Of a stretch of DNA of 64,000 nt, positions 1-10,367 are shown piece after piece. Origin of the DNA: [Clostridium] viride DSM 6836 (GTDB lineage Bacteria; Bacillota; Clostridia; Oscillospirales; Oscillospiraceae); contig JHZO01000005.1 in NCBI GenBank assembly GCA_000620945.1, positions 115,773 to 179,772 of the forward strand. Direction: 5' to 3'. Each line of letters starts with the position of its first letter. Within the stretch, counting starts at the first letter, position 1. The notes under the pieces were generated by a model that made no database searches, was not told where the DNA came from, and worked only from the letters and a program-made list of their open reading frames with translations. The position numbers and the translations under genes were made by a program.

Positions 1-3
1 CAT

Positions 4-63
4 CAGGAACCCTCCTTCTTGCTATTCTATGAAAAGTATACCATAGGACGCCTGGCAAGTCAA
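4..63 (-). promoter_or_regulatory. Promoter and RBS of a gene leaving the left edge
   Basis: On the minus strand TTGACT (63-58) and TATACT (40-35) are separated by exactly 17 bp, a near-consensus vegetative promoter. It is followed by AAGGAGGG and, six bases on, an ATG at positions 3-1. Only the start codon of that gene lies in the window, so its product is unknown. It reads in the same direction as the P-type-ATPase-like gene ending at 85 but has its own promoter. Confidence 0.75.
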
Positions 64-84
64 ACAAATGTTCTAAGACCCGCC

Positions 85-2304
85 TTAATACTGGTTCACC
101 CAACCGGAGATCAAGGCGGTGGGAATAAACCAGGAGATTAAAAAGAGGGACAGGCCCATGGGAGTCAGGGCGGTAAAGGCGGCCAGAGACGCAAGGTAGC
201 CGGTGAGCATGACCCCGAGAATCGCGCCAAAGGAGGCAAATCCCGTGCAGATTCTCACGGCAGTCTGCAGCCGTTGTGCGCCAGCCGACGCAGCTGCCAC
301 CGGGGCAAGACCCTGCAAGCATAGCAGGGCAAGGAGGGTGGACTCGCGGGGTGCGGGAGCACGGTGCAGTTTCGAGCGTTGGGTAAAGTCTGGAAAGGCC
401 ATCTTGTCCCAAGGGAAGTGGAAAAGTTTTTTTAGGATGGAGGGGACAAGGTTAAAATCCAGACCGATGAGCACTGGGGTCACCCGGCTGGAAAGCAAGG
501 AGTCCATAGCCGAGGCAGCATGCTTGTGGAGGGAGTACTCTAACACGAACTGTCCGGCAAAGCTTCCGCCAATGGCGCAGAAGACACCCGTCGGCACGCG
601 AACCCCAACCGGAATGTCCACACCGTGCCGCGCCAGGAAGCTCAGATTCCCCACATAGACCGGTTCTCCGGCCACGTGGGCAGAGATGCCCTCGCTCTCC
701 ACATCCAGCTCCGTTGCGGTGACAAAGCTTCCGCCTTCCGTGCGCATAAGCGAATAGAATAGGGAGTCCAGACCACCACCTGCGGCGCGGATAAGGGACG
801 CCGTGACGGAGATAACATAAGTAGGGTTATGCTTTTCAAAGGCTCGATAGCTGGTGAGCTTCACGGAGCCGGGTGGGAACAGATCCGTGGATTCCACCAG
901 GAGTCCACAACCGGCACGGGCTTCGCACACACCACTCCAACCTGCCAAGGCAACCCCCACCTTAGATAGACGCCGAGCCAAATCCCGGAAGGGAAGGGCG
1001 AAGCAAAGGGAACCGGACAGCGTAGCCGCAGCCGGGAAGGTGGCGGAAAGGGCCCAGAGAATCAGCTGAGGCTGCTTGGAAACCAGGGCGGGAACGATGG
1101 AAACCAGCAACGCGGCGGGCAGAAGCACCAGCGTCAGGCGGCGGAAGCGCTGTTCTGCGCCATCCTCTTCCTGAACCTGAGAACCAAAGCCCGCAATGGA
1201 GCCAAAGCGGCGGCGATAAACGCCCTTGCCGTTCCATTGAGAGGGCTCCAAGGTCAAAAGGTCGGGAGCCGCCGCAGAGGAGGCGGTTCGGCAGGTCAGG
1301 CGCAGGGCAAGGGTTTTGTTATATCGTCCCCAAAGCTGGAAGGTGAGCACCAAAGCCGAGGGGGCAAACAGGGGCACACTCATGGGCCGCAGGTGGAGGA
1401 ATAGGAGCAGAAGGCTGTCCGACAGCACAAAGATCGCACCTAAGGCGGCCAAGGTGTGCATACTGGGGCGAAGAAGCATGAGGGCTGACAGGCCTTGCAG
1501 CAAAATCGGATACGTAAGCAGCAGGCAGAGGGCAAAGAAGCCCAAGGATATACTCGTGAGCACCATGGGATTATGAATGGCTGCGGGAAGGGGAAGGGAT
1601 GGAAAGGCCGCAATGGCAGCCAACAACAGCAGGATGAAGGTGCACCCAAAAGCACCCAGGCATTTAAGCCGTAAGCCAGGCAGCTGTTTGGCGTACAGGG
1701 AAGCCAGTTCCTTCACCGGAGTATCGGGAGGCTTGGGGAGCTTTGGAAGCGCGGGGAGTTTCAGATGGGGTTTGGAGAGTTTGGGCATCTGAAACGTGGG
1801 CTTCTTTTTTATGTTCTCCCGATGATCCTCCACCCAAGCCTTGGCCTTGGAGGCACCCAGTTGCGCCGCCTTTAGCATGGTTTCCGGTTCCGGTGCTTTT
1901 GGCGGTGGGGAAAGCTCCTCCGGGCTGCTGCTCGGTGGAGTGAAGGGGATAAGATTGTCGGGGATGGGTGGCTCTTCAGGGCCTTCCTCCGGTGCAGGTT
2001 CGGGGACCTCAGCCTCCTCCGGAACTTCCTCCTCCTGGGCGCTTGCGGTGGGGGGGATGAGGGGGACGATCTTCGGGTCTGCCGGTTCGGAACCCGCGGA
2101 TACGTCCGAATCCGAGGGCTCGGGTTCGGAGCTTTGTTCGGGTGCTTCCACCTCTTCAGAGGTGTTAGGTGTGGAAGACAACGAAGGTTCTTCCGAAGGA
2201 GCCGGAGCCGACGACACCGGTTCTTCCAACCAAGAAGAGATTTCTTTTAAAATGGTATCGAGCGAAAGCTCATCCCCACCGGGGACTTGTTTTTCGTCTG
2301 ACAT
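85..2304 (-). CDS. Degenerate P1B-type ATPase-like membrane protein (pseudoenzyme)
   Basis: A 739-residue protein. Residues 1-150 are acidic and Pro/Ser-rich with no hydrophobic segment; 160-200 are Lys/Pro-rich. Membrane segments appear near 214-236, 249-270, 283-304, 307-325, 388-410, 412-440, 677-700 and 703-734. The core follows heavy-metal P1B ATPases: RPSMHTLAALG (279-289) matches the M(D)xLxxLG region, GRYNKTLALR (326-335) the segment after it, and VAGEPVYVGN (544-553) the nucleotide-domain block. Every catalytic element is altered: no TGE actuator loop (the A-domain is reduced to a short linker), FPA (423-425) where CPC is expected, ESTDLFPPG (471-479) in place of DKTGTLT, and no GDGxNDxP. 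It follows rlmB by 36 bp, so the two are probably cotranscribed. Function unknown; a regulatory or structural role is inferred. AGGAG and AGGTGAT precede the ATG. Confidence 0.8.
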   Translation of the reverse strand: MSDEKQVPGGDELSLDTILKEISSWLEEPVSSAPAPSEEPSLSSTPNTSEEVEAPEQSSEPEPSDSDVSAGSEPADPKIVPLIPPTASAQEEEVPEEAEVPEPAPEEGPEEPPIPDNLIPFTPPSSSPEELSPPPKAPEPETMLKAAQLGASKAKAWVEDHRENIKKKPTFQMPKLSKPHLKLPALPKLPKPPDTPVKELASLYAKQLPGLRLKCLGAFGCTFILLLLAAIAAFPSLPLPAAIHNPMVLTSISLGFFALCLLLTYPILLQGLSALMLLRPSMHTLAALGAIFVLSDSLLLLFLHLRPMSVPLFAPSALVLTFQLWGRYNKTLALRLTCRTASSAAAPDLLTLEPSQWNGKGVYRRRFGSIAGFGSQVQEEDGAEQRFRRLTLVLLPAALLVSIVPALVSKQPQLILWALSATFPAAATLSGSLCFALPFRDLARRLSKVGVALAGWSGVCEARAGCGLLVESTDLFPPGSVKLTSYRAFEKHNPTYVISVTASLIRAAGGGLDSLFYSLMRTEGGSFVTATELDVESEGISAHVAGEPVYVGNLSFLARHGVDIPVGVRVPTGVFCAIGGSFAGQFVLEYSLHKHAASAMDSLLSSRVTPVLIGLDFNLVPSILKKLFHFPWDKMAFPDFTQRSKLHRAPAPRESTLLALLCLQGLAPVAAASAGAQRLQTAVRICTGFASFGAILGVMLTGYLASLAAFTALTPMGLSLFLISWFIPTALISGWVNQY

Positions 2305-2340
2305 GGGATCACCTGTTTTCTCCTTGTAAAAATGCGTTTC

Positions 2341-3123
2341 TTACAAACGCTGACGCACCGCTTCGTAGAGCAAAATGGCGGCAGCGGCACTGGCGTTTAA
2401 CGAGTTGATCTTTCCGTGCATGGGGATTCGAACCAAAAAGTCGCAATTTTCTCGCACGAGCCGTCCCATCCCGTCGCCCTCGGAACCAATGACGATGGCG
2501 GCGGGACCCTTAAGGTCTGCTTCGTACAGGCTGCGGTCACCCGAGGCATCCGCGCCAAAGATCCATAAGCCCTCATCCTTTAATTGCTGTAGCAGGGAGG
2601 AAATGTTGGCAACCCGGGCAACGGGCAGGTGGGACACCGCTCCGGCGGAGGTCTTTTGCACAATGGCCGTGATTCCGGCACTTCGGCGTTTGGGAATGAT
2701 GACGCCGTGGGCTCCGGCACACTCCGCAGTTCGAATGACGGCGCCTAAGTTATGTGGGTCGGTCAGTTCATCACAGACCACTACCAGCGGCGTCTCACCC
2801 TTTTCTCGGGCCAAACGCAGAATTTCATCCGGCGTGACGTATTCCTGCACGGCACATAGCGCAATGACCCCTTGGTGGGAGTGGGTGAGGCTCATGCCAT
2901 CCAACTTGCGGCGGTCGGCATCCACCACCACAATGCCGCGGCTGCGGGCGGTGCTGGCAATGTGGCCCAGAGCGGAATCGGTCTCGCCCTTGAGCAAATA
3001 AATTTTATCAATGGTTGTCCCGGTGCGAAGGGCTTCGATGACGGCATTACGTCCTTCGATCACACCGTCCGCAATGGCATCGGAAAGGCCACGGCCGGGA
3101 CGAGGTTGTTTGTTTTCTTTCAT
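2341..3123 (-). CDS. rlmB: 23S rRNA (guanosine-2'-O-)-methyltransferase, TrmH/SpoU family (RlmB)
   Basis: A 260-residue SPOUT methyltransferase that methylates a ribose 2'-OH in 23S rRNA (G2251 in E. coli). The N-terminal substrate-binding domain begins with VIEGRNAVIEAL; the C-terminal domain carries the SpoU motifs: DPHNLGAVIRTAECAGAHGVI, then IVIGSEGDGMGRLVRENCD and a final knot with INSLNASAAAAILLYE. The start at 3123 is chosen because CTAGGAG lies seven bases upstream; the open frame extends 19 codons further without a ribosome site. The SpoU family also holds tRNA methylases, so the exact target is less certain than the fold. Likely first gene of an operon with the P-type-like gene. Confidence 0.92.
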   Translation of the reverse strand: MKENKQPRPGRGLSDAIADGVIEGRNAVIEALRTGTTIDKIYLLKGETDSALGHIASTARSRGIVVVDADRRKLDGMSLTHSHQGVIALCAVQEYVTPDEILRLAREKGETPLVVVCDELTDPHNLGAVIRTAECAGAHGVIIPKRRSAGITAIVQKTSAGAVSHLPVARVANISSLLQQLKDEGLWIFGADASGDRSLYEADLKGPAAIVIGSEGDGMGRLVRENCDFLVRIPMHGKINSLNASAAAAILLYEAVRQRL

Positions 3124-3295
3124 AGTAGCTCCTAGTTTTGGGGCGGCACGCTCGCCGCCATTTTTGAAACAGAATAACACACGATACAGTATAGCACGAA
3201 GCGGGTCAAAGAAAAAGGATAATTCGGTTTGAAACGGAAAAAAGAAGTGCTTTCCAAAATTTTCTGCTGTTAAAAGAAAGTTTACAGCCCGATTC

Positions 3296-3349
3296 TTGCT
3301 TTTAAATAGGTGTTATGGTATATTGTTGTACACTTGCAACCGGTGCAAG
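3296..3349 (+). promoter_or_regulatory. ftsH promoter with inverted repeat at the transcript start
   Basis: TTGCTT (3296-3301), a 17-bp spacer and TATATT (3319-3324) form a good vegetative promoter about 120 bp before ftsH. Just downstream lies the inverted repeat CTTGCA-ACCGG-TGCAAG (3333-3349), placed to act as an operator or a leader hairpin. It is not a CtsR (GGTCAAA tandem) or CIRCE site. The rest of the 319-bp rlmB-ftsH gap (3124-3442) holds no gene. Confidence 0.6.
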
Positions 3350-3442
3350 GGTGCACGACTTTCCAAATGGAGCGATAAGCCAAAGGAAAGTTGCACACAA
3401 TAAAGCCATAGGATTGATTGCCGTTACTAGGAGGGCGAATCG

Positions 3443-5521
3443 TTGAGTTCAAACCAGAACAAGAGGCCGGAAGGGCCAAAAAAAAGCAATTTGATTTTTT
3501 CGGCTCTTCTCTGGGCCGTCATGCTTACCATTCTATTAAATTTCGCACTTTCTAAGATCAACCAGCAACAGACGGAGGAAATTTCCTATTCGAAGTTTGT
3601 GAGTTTGCTGCAAGAAGACAAGGTGGAATCCGTTCGCAGAGAGTCCAACCGCTACCTGATTAAGCTCCGCCCCACAGAGGAGGAGAAGAACCAGGCAAAC
3701 AACGAGCAAACGGCTCCAGGCACCACCCTTTCTTCTATAGTCAATAAGCCGAAGCAAAAGGTCTTGGTTGCCGCCACAGTCTCCAGCGAGCTGGAGGCAC
3801 AAAACCTTGTGAAGTTGATGGATGAAAAGAAGGTAGACTTTAGCTATAAGATGCAGGAGGAAGGCTCTTTCTTCCTGGAAGTCTTGATTAGCTATCTCGT
3901 CCCGGCCTTGCTGCTGCTGGGCTTTTTCGTCTTTATCATGCGCCGCATGGGCGGTGGCATGGGCGGCATGGGCGGTGTGGGAAAAGCCAACGCCAAGGTC
4001 TATGTGGAGCGCACCACCGGAATTACCTTTGCCGACGTGGCCGGACAGGACGAGGCGAAGGAATCCTTGCAGGAAATCATCGACTTTCTTCACAGCCCCA
4101 AAAAGTATACCGAAATTGGTGCAAAGCTCCCCAAAGGTGCCTTGCTGGTGGGTTCTCCCGGTACGGGTAAAACTCTGATGGCCAAGGCGGTGGCTGGCGA
4201 GGCCGGCGTCCCCTTCTTCTCCATTTCCGGTTCCGACTTTGTGGAAATGTTCGTTGGTGTGGGCGCATCCCGTGTCCGCGATCTCTTTAAGGAAGCCTCT
4301 AAGCTTGCCCCCTGCATCATTTTTATTGACGAAATTGACACCATCGGTAAGAGCCGTGATAACCGCATGGGCGGCAACGACGAACGGGAACAGACGCTGA
4401 ACCAACTTCTAGCCGAGCTGGATGGCTTTGACCCCACCAAGGGCGTCATTGTGCTAGCCGCAACGAACCGCCCCGAGGTGCTGGATAAAGCCCTGCTCCG
4501 TCCGGGACGCTTCGACCGTAGAATTACCGTAGATCGCCCGAATTTTGCCGGACGTCTGGCCACCTTGCAGGTGCACACCCGTAAGATTCGTCTGGCGGAA
4601 GACGTGGATCTTAAAAAGCTGGCGCAGGCGACTGCCGGCTGCGTGGGTGCGGATTTGGCAAACCTGGTAAACGAAGCCGCTCTGCGTGCGGTACGTATGG
4701 GACGCCATGCGGTGAACCAGCGGGATCTGTTGGCCTCTTTTGAACTGGTCATTGCCGGTGCAGAGAAAAAGGGAACCGTACTCACCGAGCGGGAAAAGCG
4801 CCTCATTGCCTATCATGAGGTGGGACACGCCCTAGTGGCTGCCTTGCAAAAGGACTCGGAGCCCGTGACCAAGATTACCATCGTTCCCCATACCCAGGGA
4901 GCCTTGGGCTATACCATGCAGACCCCAGAGGAAGAGCGCTTCCTCATGGATCGCAACGAGATTTTTGATCGCATCCGGGTGCTTCTGGCCGGCCGTTGCG
5001 CCGAGGAACTGATTTTTGATACCCGTACCACCGGTGCAGCCAACGACATTGAACGTGCCACCGACTTGGCCCGCAAAATGGTCACCATGTACGGCATGAG
5101 CGATCACTTTGGTATGATGAGCCTTGCCACCATCCAGAATCAGTATCTGGACGGGGCCATGGGACTGACCTGCGCCCAGGCCACTGCGGCCGATATCGAT
5201 TCGGAGATTCGTTCTACCATTGACCGCTGTCATGATGAGGCGCTGGAACTCCTGACGGAGAATCGGCAAAAGCTGGATGCCATTGCCGAGTATCTGCTCC
5301 AGAAGGAGACGATTACCGGTGGCGAGCTGATGGCGATTTTAGAGGATCGTGACCCTTCGGATCTTGCCGAGCCGGAGGAGGAGATTCAGGAGCGGGAGTG
5401 GATTTCCCCTCGTCTGCGCGTCCCGGAAGCTGGGGAAACGCCGAACGATGCGAAGGAAGACCTTCCCCCACCCTCGCTGCCTCAGAATCGCAATCGTCGG
5501 GATACCCCAGATATCTTTTAA
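3443..5521 (+). CDS. ftsH: ATP-dependent zinc metalloprotease FtsH
   Basis: A 692-residue membrane-anchored AAA+ protease that degrades misassembled membrane proteins and regulators. TTG start with GGAGGG nine bases upstream. Domains: TM1 near residues 18-36, extracytoplasmic domain with the FtsH-ext pattern [21 protein letters not shown]2 near 148-166 followed by a Gly/Met-rich linker, then AAA+ with Walker A GSPGTGKT, Walker [10 protein letters not shown] and second region of homology RPGRFDRRI. The M41 peptidase domain has the zinc motif HEVGH with the third ligand in [12 protein letters not shown]. The acidic, proline-rich tail is normal for the family. Single-gene unit closed by a strong terminator. 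Confidence 0.98.
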   Translation: MSSNQNKRPEGPKKSNLIFSALLWAVMLTILLNFALSKINQQQTEEISYSKFVSLLQEDKVESVRRESNRYLIKLRPTEEEKNQANNEQTAPGTTLSSIVNKPKQKVLVAATVSSELEAQNLVKLMDEKKVDFSYKMQEEGSFFLEVLISYLVPALLLLGFFVFIMRRMGGGMGGMGGVGKANAKVYVERTTGITFADVAGQDEAKESLQEIIDFLHSPKKYTEIGAKLPKGALLVGSPGTGKTLMAKAVAGEAGVPFFSISGSDFVEMFVGVGASRVRDLFKEASKLAPCIIFIDEIDTIGKSRDNRMGGNDEREQTLNQLLAELDGFDPTKGVIVLAATNRPEVLDKALLRPGRFDRRITVDRPNFAGRLATLQVHTRKIRLAEDVDLKKLAQATAGCVGADLANLVNEAALRAVRMGRHAVNQRDLLASFELVIAGAEKKGTVLTEREKRLIAYHEVGHALVAALQKDSEPVTKITIVPHTQGALGYTMQTPEEERFLMDRNEIFDRIRVLLAGRCAEELIFDTRTTGAANDIERATDLARKMVTMYGMSDHFGMMSLATIQNQYLDGAMGLTCAQATAADIDSEIRSTIDRCHDEALELLTENRQKLDAIAEYLLQKETITGGELMAILEDRDPSDLAEPEEEIQEREWISPRLRVPEAGETPNDAKEDLPPPSLPQNRNRRDTPDIF

Positions 5522-5524
5522 CGG

Positions 5525-5560
5525 AAACGGAGACAAGGACTTCCTTGTCTCCGTTTTTTT
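5525..5560 (+). terminator. ftsH terminator
   Basis: AAACGGAGACAAGG, a four-base loop and its perfect complement are followed by a run of seven T. The hairpin starts four bases after the ftsH stop codon. Confidence 0.95.
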
Positions 5561-5635
5561 GGACAGAAAGCATCCACAAATCTGCCTCTCCCTGTGGAAA
5601 ACCTGTGGGACTTCCATGCCATTTGAAAATATTTC

Positions 5636-5664
5636 TTGTCCTATCCAGTCGAAACAGGTACAAT
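5636..5664 (+). promoter_or_regulatory. azlCD promoter
   Basis: TTGTCC (5636-5641) and TACAAT (5659-5664) with 17-bp spacing, about 33 bp before the azlC GTG start. Confidence 0.6.
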
Positions 5665-5696
5665 GAAACAGCATGTTGTAACTGGGAGGGGATAGA

Positions 5697-6401
5697 GTGA
5701 GAAAAGAGACCTTGGAACGGGCTGCGCGGGCCGCGCTTCCGGTGACGCTTCCGATTTTGGCTGGATTTCTGTTTGTGGGGATTGCGTATGGCATTTTCAT
5801 GCGCTCACTGGGCTTTTCCGCCTGGTATCCCATTCTGATGAGCATTTTGATTTTTGCCGGTTCCATGCAGTTTGTGGCGGGCAATCTCTTAACGCAACCC
5901 TTTGATCCCCTCAATGCCTTGCTCTTAACACTTTTGGTGAACGCAAGGCACATGTTTTACGGCATCGCCATGCTGGAGAAATACCAAAATCTCGGCCCAA
6001 AGCGCTGGTACCTGATGTTTGGTCTTTGTGACGAGACTTTTTCCGTCAACGTCAGTGCGGAAGTTCCGGAGGGCGTGGATCGGGGATGGTTTTACTTTTT
6101 TGTCACCCTCTTTGACAATTTCTACTGGATTTTGGGAACCACCCTGGGGGCACTCTTTGGCTCCTTCTTGACCTTTGATACCCAAGGGATTCTCTTCGTC
6201 ATGACGGCACTCTTCCTAGTGATTTTCTCCAATCAGTGGATGCGGGACTCCAATCACATTCCGGCACTGGTTGGACTGGGCATATCGTTCCTTGCCCTCA
6301 TGCTCTGTGGTGCCGATCGGTTCATCCCAATCTCCATGCTGGGTATCTTGCTGTGCTTGACCGTCCTTCGGCCGTACTTAGAAAAGGAGGGACGCATATG
6401 A
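5697..6401 (+). CDS. azlC: AzlC family branched-chain amino acid exporter, large subunit
   Basis: A 234-residue polytopic membrane protein. It starts at GTG with GGGAGGGG upstream. The family signature lies early: LPILAGFLFVGIAYGIFMRSLGF, then IFAGSMQFVAGNLL and VNARHMFYGIAML, all typical of AzlC/YgaZ. With AzlD it forms a two-subunit exporter of branched-chain amino acids (and in B. subtilis of 4-azaleucine). The stop overlaps the azlD start in ATGA, so the two are translationally coupled. Substrate is inferred from the family. Confidence 0.93.
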   Translation: MRKETLERAARAALPVTLPILAGFLFVGIAYGIFMRSLGFSAWYPILMSILIFAGSMQFVAGNLLTQPFDPLNALLLTLLVNARHMFYGIAMLEKYQNLGPKRWYLMFGLCDETFSVNVSAEVPEGVDRGWFYFFVTLFDNFYWILGTTLGALFGSFLTFDTQGILFVMTALFLVIFSNQWMRDSNHIPALVGLGISFLALMLCGADRFIPISMLGILLCLTVLRPYLEKEGRI

Positions 6402-6721
6402 GTGTTTCCCAGACGCTTCTTACCATTGGACTTGTGATGCTGGGGACGCTTATCACCCGCTACCTTGCCTTTCTTTTATTTCCCGCAGGGCGAAGCACGC
6501 CCCCCTATGTGCAGTATTTGGGGAAGGTGTTGCCTGCAGCCGTGTTGGGTATGCTGGTGATCTACTGCTATAAAGGCGTTTCTCTGGGTGGCCCGCTACA
6601 TGGCCCGCCGGAATGCTTGGCGGGTGCAGTGGTAGTACTGCTGCAATTCTGGAAAAAGAATCTCTTTCTATCGCTGCTGGCAGGAACGGGTCTTTACATG
6701 CTTTTGCTGGCGCTTCTTTAA
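6398..6721 (+). CDS. azlD: AzlD family branched-chain amino acid exporter, small subunit
   Basis: A 107-residue membrane protein with three to four hydrophobic segments, the small partner of AzlC. The start is the ATG overlapping the azlC stop, with AAAAGGAGGG seven bases upstream; an earlier in-frame ATG at 6236 lies inside azlC and is not used. The conserved TRYLAFLLFPAGR...LGKVLPAAVLGMLVIYC pattern fits AzlD/YgaH. A bidirectional terminator follows at once. Confidence 0.92.
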   Translation: MSVSQTLLTIGLVMLGTLITRYLAFLLFPAGRSTPPYVQYLGKVLPAAVLGMLVIYCYKGVSLGGPLHGPPECLAGAVVVLLQFWKKNLFLSLLAGTGLYMLLLALL

Positions 6722-6726
6722 GTCAA

Positions 6727-6764
6727 AAAACCGTCCTTCCCAGTTGATTGGGAAGGACGGTTTT
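6727..6764. terminator. Bidirectional terminator between azlD and the EamA gene
   Basis: A perfect 16-bp inverted repeat, AAAACCGTCCTTCCCA (6727-6742) against 6749-6764, with A- and T-rich flanks. It sits between convergent genes and can stop transcription both ways. Confidence 0.93.
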
Positions 6765-6766
6765 GT

Positions 6767-7780
6767 TTATCCGTTGGGTTCGGAGCCGGATGGCTCCAAA
6801 CTGGGAGTGGGGAGGGCTGCCTCCTTCTTGGCACGCAGCATGGTGGGGAGAATTCCGGATAAGCTGCCTAGGAGGAAAAAGACGATGCCCACCACCATGT
6901 TCGTCGTAATGGCTTCGTGTAGAATGACTAGGGCAAACAGCGGCGCAATGATCGGCTTAAAGAAGAAGATCAAGTTGGTCATGTGTGCACCGGCCTTTTC
7001 CATGGAGAGCATGTGGAACACATAGCCGGCGGCGCTGTTGATGATACAAATGTAGAGGAAATAGGGCAGCGTTTCCGCATTGATCCCCGCAAAGAAGGGT
7101 ACGTCGCAGAAAATGGAAAGACCAATGGTCTGATATAGTCCGGCCATGGGGCCAAGGTGTCCCAGCAGGAGCAGGAGTAGCAGCTCCACCCCACCGAATA
7201 GAAAGCTCATGCAGGTGACCACGATGCCGCCACATTCCCGCGTCATTCGCTTCCCGAGCACACTGTACGAGGAAAAGAGCAGTGCGCTGAGAATGACTAA
7301 AAAGACACTCAGGAGATTGACATTGGTTTCTGGGGCAAAGGGATTGATGATGGCAAGAATGCCGAAGACCTCAAGAACCAAGGCCAGGACATTGTTCCAA
7401 TGAATAGTCTCACGTAGAATGAGGAAGGCTAAAATGGTCACAAAGATGGGGTTACCGCTGAAGAGCACCGCCACCACATTGGCCTGACCGTAGCTGACCG
7501 ACAGCTGAAAGAGCACCATGCTCAAGGGGACGCACAAGAGGCCGGTCATGGCAAAGTAGCGCAGGTGAGACCCCGTTAAACGTACGTTCTTCTTGCGAAG
7601 AGAAAGGACGGCAAAGGGAATCAGGCACAGGCCACCGATCAAAAAGCGCTCCACGGTAATCTGCATGGGGTGAAACACGCCAGAAACGGCAGGAAGTTTC
7701 AGCATGACCTCCATGGTGCTGAAAATCAGGGTGCATAGAACAATGCTAAGGATTCCGATGATCCAATTTTTTCGATTCAT
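6767..7780 (-). CDS. EamA/DMT-family transporter
   Basis: A 337-residue membrane protein with about ten hydrophobic segments in two EamA repeats. The first begins IIGILSIVLCTLIFSTMEVMLK and includes LCVPLSMVLFQLSVSYGQA; the second starts at LSALLFSSYSVLGKR and ends ALFALVILHEAITTNMVVGI. These drug/metabolite transporters usually export amino acids or metabolites; the substrate cannot be read from sequence. AAGGAG precedes the ATG. The C-terminal tail is short and polar. A kinase gene lies upstream on the same strand, 165 bp away. Confidence 0.9.
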   Translation of the reverse strand: MNRKNWIIGILSIVLCTLIFSTMEVMLKLPAVSGVFHPMQITVERFLIGGLCLIPFAVLSLRKKNVRLTGSHLRYFAMTGLLCVPLSMVLFQLSVSYGQANVVAVLFSGNPIFVTILAFLILRETIHWNNVLALVLEVFGILAIINPFAPETNVNLLSVFLVILSALLFSSYSVLGKRMTRECGGIVVTCMSFLFGGVELLLLLLLGHLGPMAGLYQTIGLSIFCDVPFFAGINAETLPYFLYICIINSAAGYVFHMLSMEKAGAHMTNLIFFFKPIIAPLFALVILHEAITTNMVVGIVFFLLGSLSGILPTMLRAKKEAALPTPSLEPSGSEPNG

Positions 7781-7900
7781 GATGGTTCTCCTTGCTTCTC
7801 AACCTAAGCGGCGCAGAGATGGTTTGCAGGGCAAAGAAGCATCAATCGCGTCGCTATTTGGAAGCGCGTTGAGACAAAACATGGTCGGCTTCCAAGATGT

Positions 7901-7930
7901 AGCATACCATAGGCTAGGCGATGGAAGCAA
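7901..7930 (-). promoter_or_regulatory. Possible promoter of the EamA gene
   Basis: On the minus strand TTGCTT (7930-7925) and TATGCT (7906-7901), 18-bp spacing, in the gap between kinase and transporter. Moderate match only. Confidence 0.4.
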
Positions 7931-7945
7931 GGGAATTGGAAAGAA

Positions 7946-8998
7946 TTACGGATCCAGCGGGTCAAAGGCCTGCCGTGGAAGGGCATCTGCCAAACCGATG
8001 AGCACAGGGGAGAAGCCATCGTCGGCGGGGACTTGATCCATACTTTTCAAGTCCAGCGACTTCGGCGGTGTGATTGGAAGCGACAGGACAAACTCGGAGC
8101 CACCCTTGGGTCGGTTGCCTGCAATGATGACGCCACTGTGAAACAGCGCAATGCGATGGGCGAGCCAAAGGTCTAAGCCGGCGCCTTCGTTGGGCCGAGG
8201 GAGGCCTGAGGTATGCTGTGGTACAAACAGCTGCAACAGGCGATCTTCCGGGATTCCGGGGCCATTATTCCAGACGGAGAGAATGGCGCGCCCCTGCTTT
8301 TGCGTCAGGGAAAGATCCACCGACCCCTCCGGGCCGGCACTTTTCATGGCATTGGAGATGAGCGCCAGAATCAACTGTTCCAGCAGCGGTTTGCTACCCA
8401 ATATGAATAAAGAGCCCGGCTCGGTATGTAAGGCAATGTTCGGGCCAAGCTCGCCTTTGCGAAAGCATAGCTCTGTGGATATGGAGCGGACTAGGCTTCC
8501 CAAATCCATGGTTTGTTGAGGATATTCCAGTTCCCAGTCATTGACCGACAGCTCCATCTGTTTGGCCAAACGCAAAATTCGATAGATCGCCTGGGTTTGA
8601 ATGGAAAGCAAGGTGTGGTAGTCCGAGAATTCGTTTTCTTTGGATAGCAAATCAGCTAATTGCTCTGTCGTGACCGCGAGATTGGACAAGTGGCCTCGAA
8701 GACGGGCGGGAATGGAAGCAGGAAAGGTTTGCGGATCTGTTTCACGCTGTGGACGTAACATAATAAGACGGTGTGTATCCAAATCGGATACCGTCATAAA
8801 AAACCAAGTGTCCTTGTGGGTGACAAGGATTTCCCCCCGGTGATCCGGCATGAACTCCATGAGCACGTGGGGTGGGAATTCGTCCGCAGGAAGCATGCTT
8901 TGTGCGGCAAGGTTCCGATACACTATCTCGGAATCGTTTACCACCAGTACCGCTTCCGGTAAATGGTGAAACATCTGATGCAGAAGATCCATGTTCAT
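7946..8998 (-). CDS. Soluble orphan histidine kinase with N-terminal PAS-like domain
   Basis: A 350-residue protein without a membrane segment. Residues 1-90 look like a small PAS domain (PEAVLVVNDSEIVYRNLAAQ). A dimerisation helix holds a possible phospho-acceptor His in RLRGHLSNLAV. The ATPase domain is clear: N box ALISNAMKSA, G1 box WNNGPGIPEDRL, G2 box GAGLDLWLAHRIA. No response regulator lies beside it. AAGGAG precedes the ATG; the gene diverges from gap. The His environment is atypical of HisKA, so kinase activity is inferred from the ATPase domain. The signal is unknown and probably cytoplasmic. Confidence 0.82.
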   Translation of the reverse strand: MNMDLLHQMFHHLPEAVLVVNDSEIVYRNLAAQSMLPADEFPPHVLMEFMPDHRGEILVTHKDTWFFMTVSDLDTHRLIMLRPQRETDPQTFPASIPARLRGHLSNLAVTTEQLADLLSKENEFSDYHTLLSIQTQAIYRILRLAKQMELSVNDWELEYPQQTMDLGSLVRSISTELCFRKGELGPNIALHTEPGSLFILGSKPLLEQLILALISNAMKSAGPEGSVDLSLTQKQGRAILSVWNNGPGIPEDRLLQLFVPQHTSGLPRPNEGAGLDLWLAHRIALFHSGVIIAGNRPKGGSEFVLSLPITPPKSLDLKSMDQVPADDGFSPVLIGLADALPRQAFDPLDP

Positions 8999-9094
8999 GA
9001 TATCAACTCCTTAGAACGATCAAAACATAGCAATCTAGCCAAAGAATACAAAAAGCATAGCAAATATATGTAGGATTTGCAAGAAAAACCGAAT

Positions 9095-10266
<1,172 letters not shown>

Positions 10267-10320
10267 GTAATTGCGCCAAGGAAACTGGACTTTTTTTCCT
10301 AAAATTCAAAGAAATTCATA

Positions 10321-10356
10321 AAAAACAGGGGTGGATTGCAATCCATCCCTGTTTTA
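10321..10356 (+). terminator. gap terminator
   Basis: AAAACAGGG(G)TGGATT, GC loop, AATCCATCCCTGTTTT with a T-rich end; one mismatch in the stem. Confidence 0.88.
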
Positions 10357-10367
10357 TTACAGTTACG

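Noticed and set aside
203..658. Plus-strand frames opposite the P-type-like gene
   Set aside because: Antisense shadows without start signals.
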